A DNA stretch of 64,000 nt, from positions 1,674,001 through 1,738,000 of the forward strand of contig CAWHRE010000010.1 of assembly GCA_963831705.1 (NCBI GenBank). Reading direction: 5' to 3'. Positions 63,787-64,000 of the stretch are shown here, in pieces. The translations under genes and the position numbers were made by a program. Source of the stretch: DASQPR01 sp963831705 (GTDB lineage: Bacteria; Actinomycetota; Actinomycetes; Mycobacteriales; Micromonosporaceae). Numbering within the stretch: the first letter of the stretch is position 1; each line of letters begins with the position of its first letter. A model generated the notes under the pieces. The model did no database searches and had not been told where the DNA came from. It was given only the letters and a program-made list of their open reading frames with translations.

Positions 63787-64000
63787 ATGTCCCAGGCCCG
63801 AGTCGAACGCGAAGTGCGTTCGTCGTCGCGGCTTGCCGACGTGACCCGGATCGCCCTCCGAGTTGCGATCGTGGCCGATTCGGCGAGCACCCCGCTCGTG
63901 CCGTCCGTGCTCAGGCTCGTCGGCAACGTGGGATCCAACGTGCTGTCGCAGGTCTTGGCACCGACCAATGCCGTGCTGAGCCACATCGGCACGGACCGCA
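63787..64000 (+). CDS. Unidentified protein, 3' end cut by window edge
   Basis: The first 71 residues are visible: a basic, Ser-rich start (MSQARVEREVRSSSRLADVT) followed by an amphipathic to hydrophobic region (RIALRVAIVADSAS, VPSVLRLVGNVGSNVLSQVL). This could be part of a long actinobacterial export signal or a helical domain. No family was recognised. The start is well supported by AGGAG. Nothing can be said about the rest. Confidence 0.6.
   Translation, partial: MSQARVEREVRSSSRLADVTRIALRVAIVADSASTPLVPSVLRLVGNVGSNVLSQVLAPTNAVLSHIGTDR

Noticed and set aside
1..64000. CRISPR array, prophage, rRNA operon or insertion sequence
   Set aside because: No regularly spaced repeats, phage structural genes, rRNA segments or transposase motifs were seen in any frame.

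Overview
The window is a chromosomal replication-origin region from a high-GC Gram-positive bacterium of the class Actinomycetes. Gene order, gene content and frequent GTG/TTG starts support this. The order is murJ - pseudokinase - sigM - anti-sigma - trxB - trxA - cwlM - (ddl) - parB - parA - rsmG - jag - yidC - yidD - rnpA - rpmH - dnaA - oriC - dnaN - recF - DUF721 - gyrB - gyrA - DUF3566 - tRNA-Ile - DLW-39 - tRNA-Ala, as in mycobacteria, streptomycetes and frankias. MurJ and the pseudokinase are separate genes, unlike the fused mycobacterial protein. Genus and species cannot be assigned from sequence alone.

Layout. 0-5.5 kb: an NfeD/flotillin membrane pair, an MFS transporter and a redox pair (FMN-binding protein plus ferric-reductase-like flavoprotein). 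5.5-14 kb: CCA-adding enzyme, MurJ, HerA-like ATPase, MurJ-linked pseudokinase, SigM and its membrane anti-sigma partner. 14-20 kb: trxB, trxA, cwlM, a GNAT acetyltransferase, a PLP aminotransferase and a D-Ala-D-Ala ligase. All six are broken by dozens of mostly single-base insertions, which looks like an unpolished sequence patch, not decay. 20-27.7 kb: an HIT-like protein, ParAB with four parS sites, RsmG, and the Jag/YidC/YidD/RnpA/RpmH operon. 27.2-29.8 kb: DnaA-box clusters on both sides of dnaA, with an AT-rich unwinding candidate before dnaN. 29.8-39.5 kb: dnaN to tRNA-Ala. 40.8-48.9 kb: two tandem, paralogous, secreted proteins of about 1,300 residues, built from cysteine-containing modules, an IPT/TIG-like domain and three C-terminal repeats. 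49-60.5 kb: translation quality control (YbaK, ProS), sulfur and disulfide proteins (FrnE, SufE, rhodanese), hydrolases, VanZ-like, and an Hsp90-family gene overlapping a very large helical-repeat gene. 60.6-63.7 kb: TetR regulator, stand-alone biotin carboxylase and HMG-CoA lyase, a leucine/acyl-CoA catabolic set. The right edge cuts a gene.

Main things to look at. (1) A family of three 63-64 bp interrupted palindromes (19978, 49499, 61228) with identical 17-bp arms sits at gene ends; two of them supply the stop codon of the preceding gene. (2) The tandem giant secreted proteins share a duplicated promoter and a structured leader, and one has a frameshift in its linker. (3) The Hsp90-family protein is translationally coupled to a large helical-repeat protein. 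(4) Trios of DnaA boxes lie outside oriC, beside parS and before gyrA. (5) Many genes start 5-9 nt after a TANNNT box without a Shine-Dalgarno sequence, which indicates widespread leaderless transcription.
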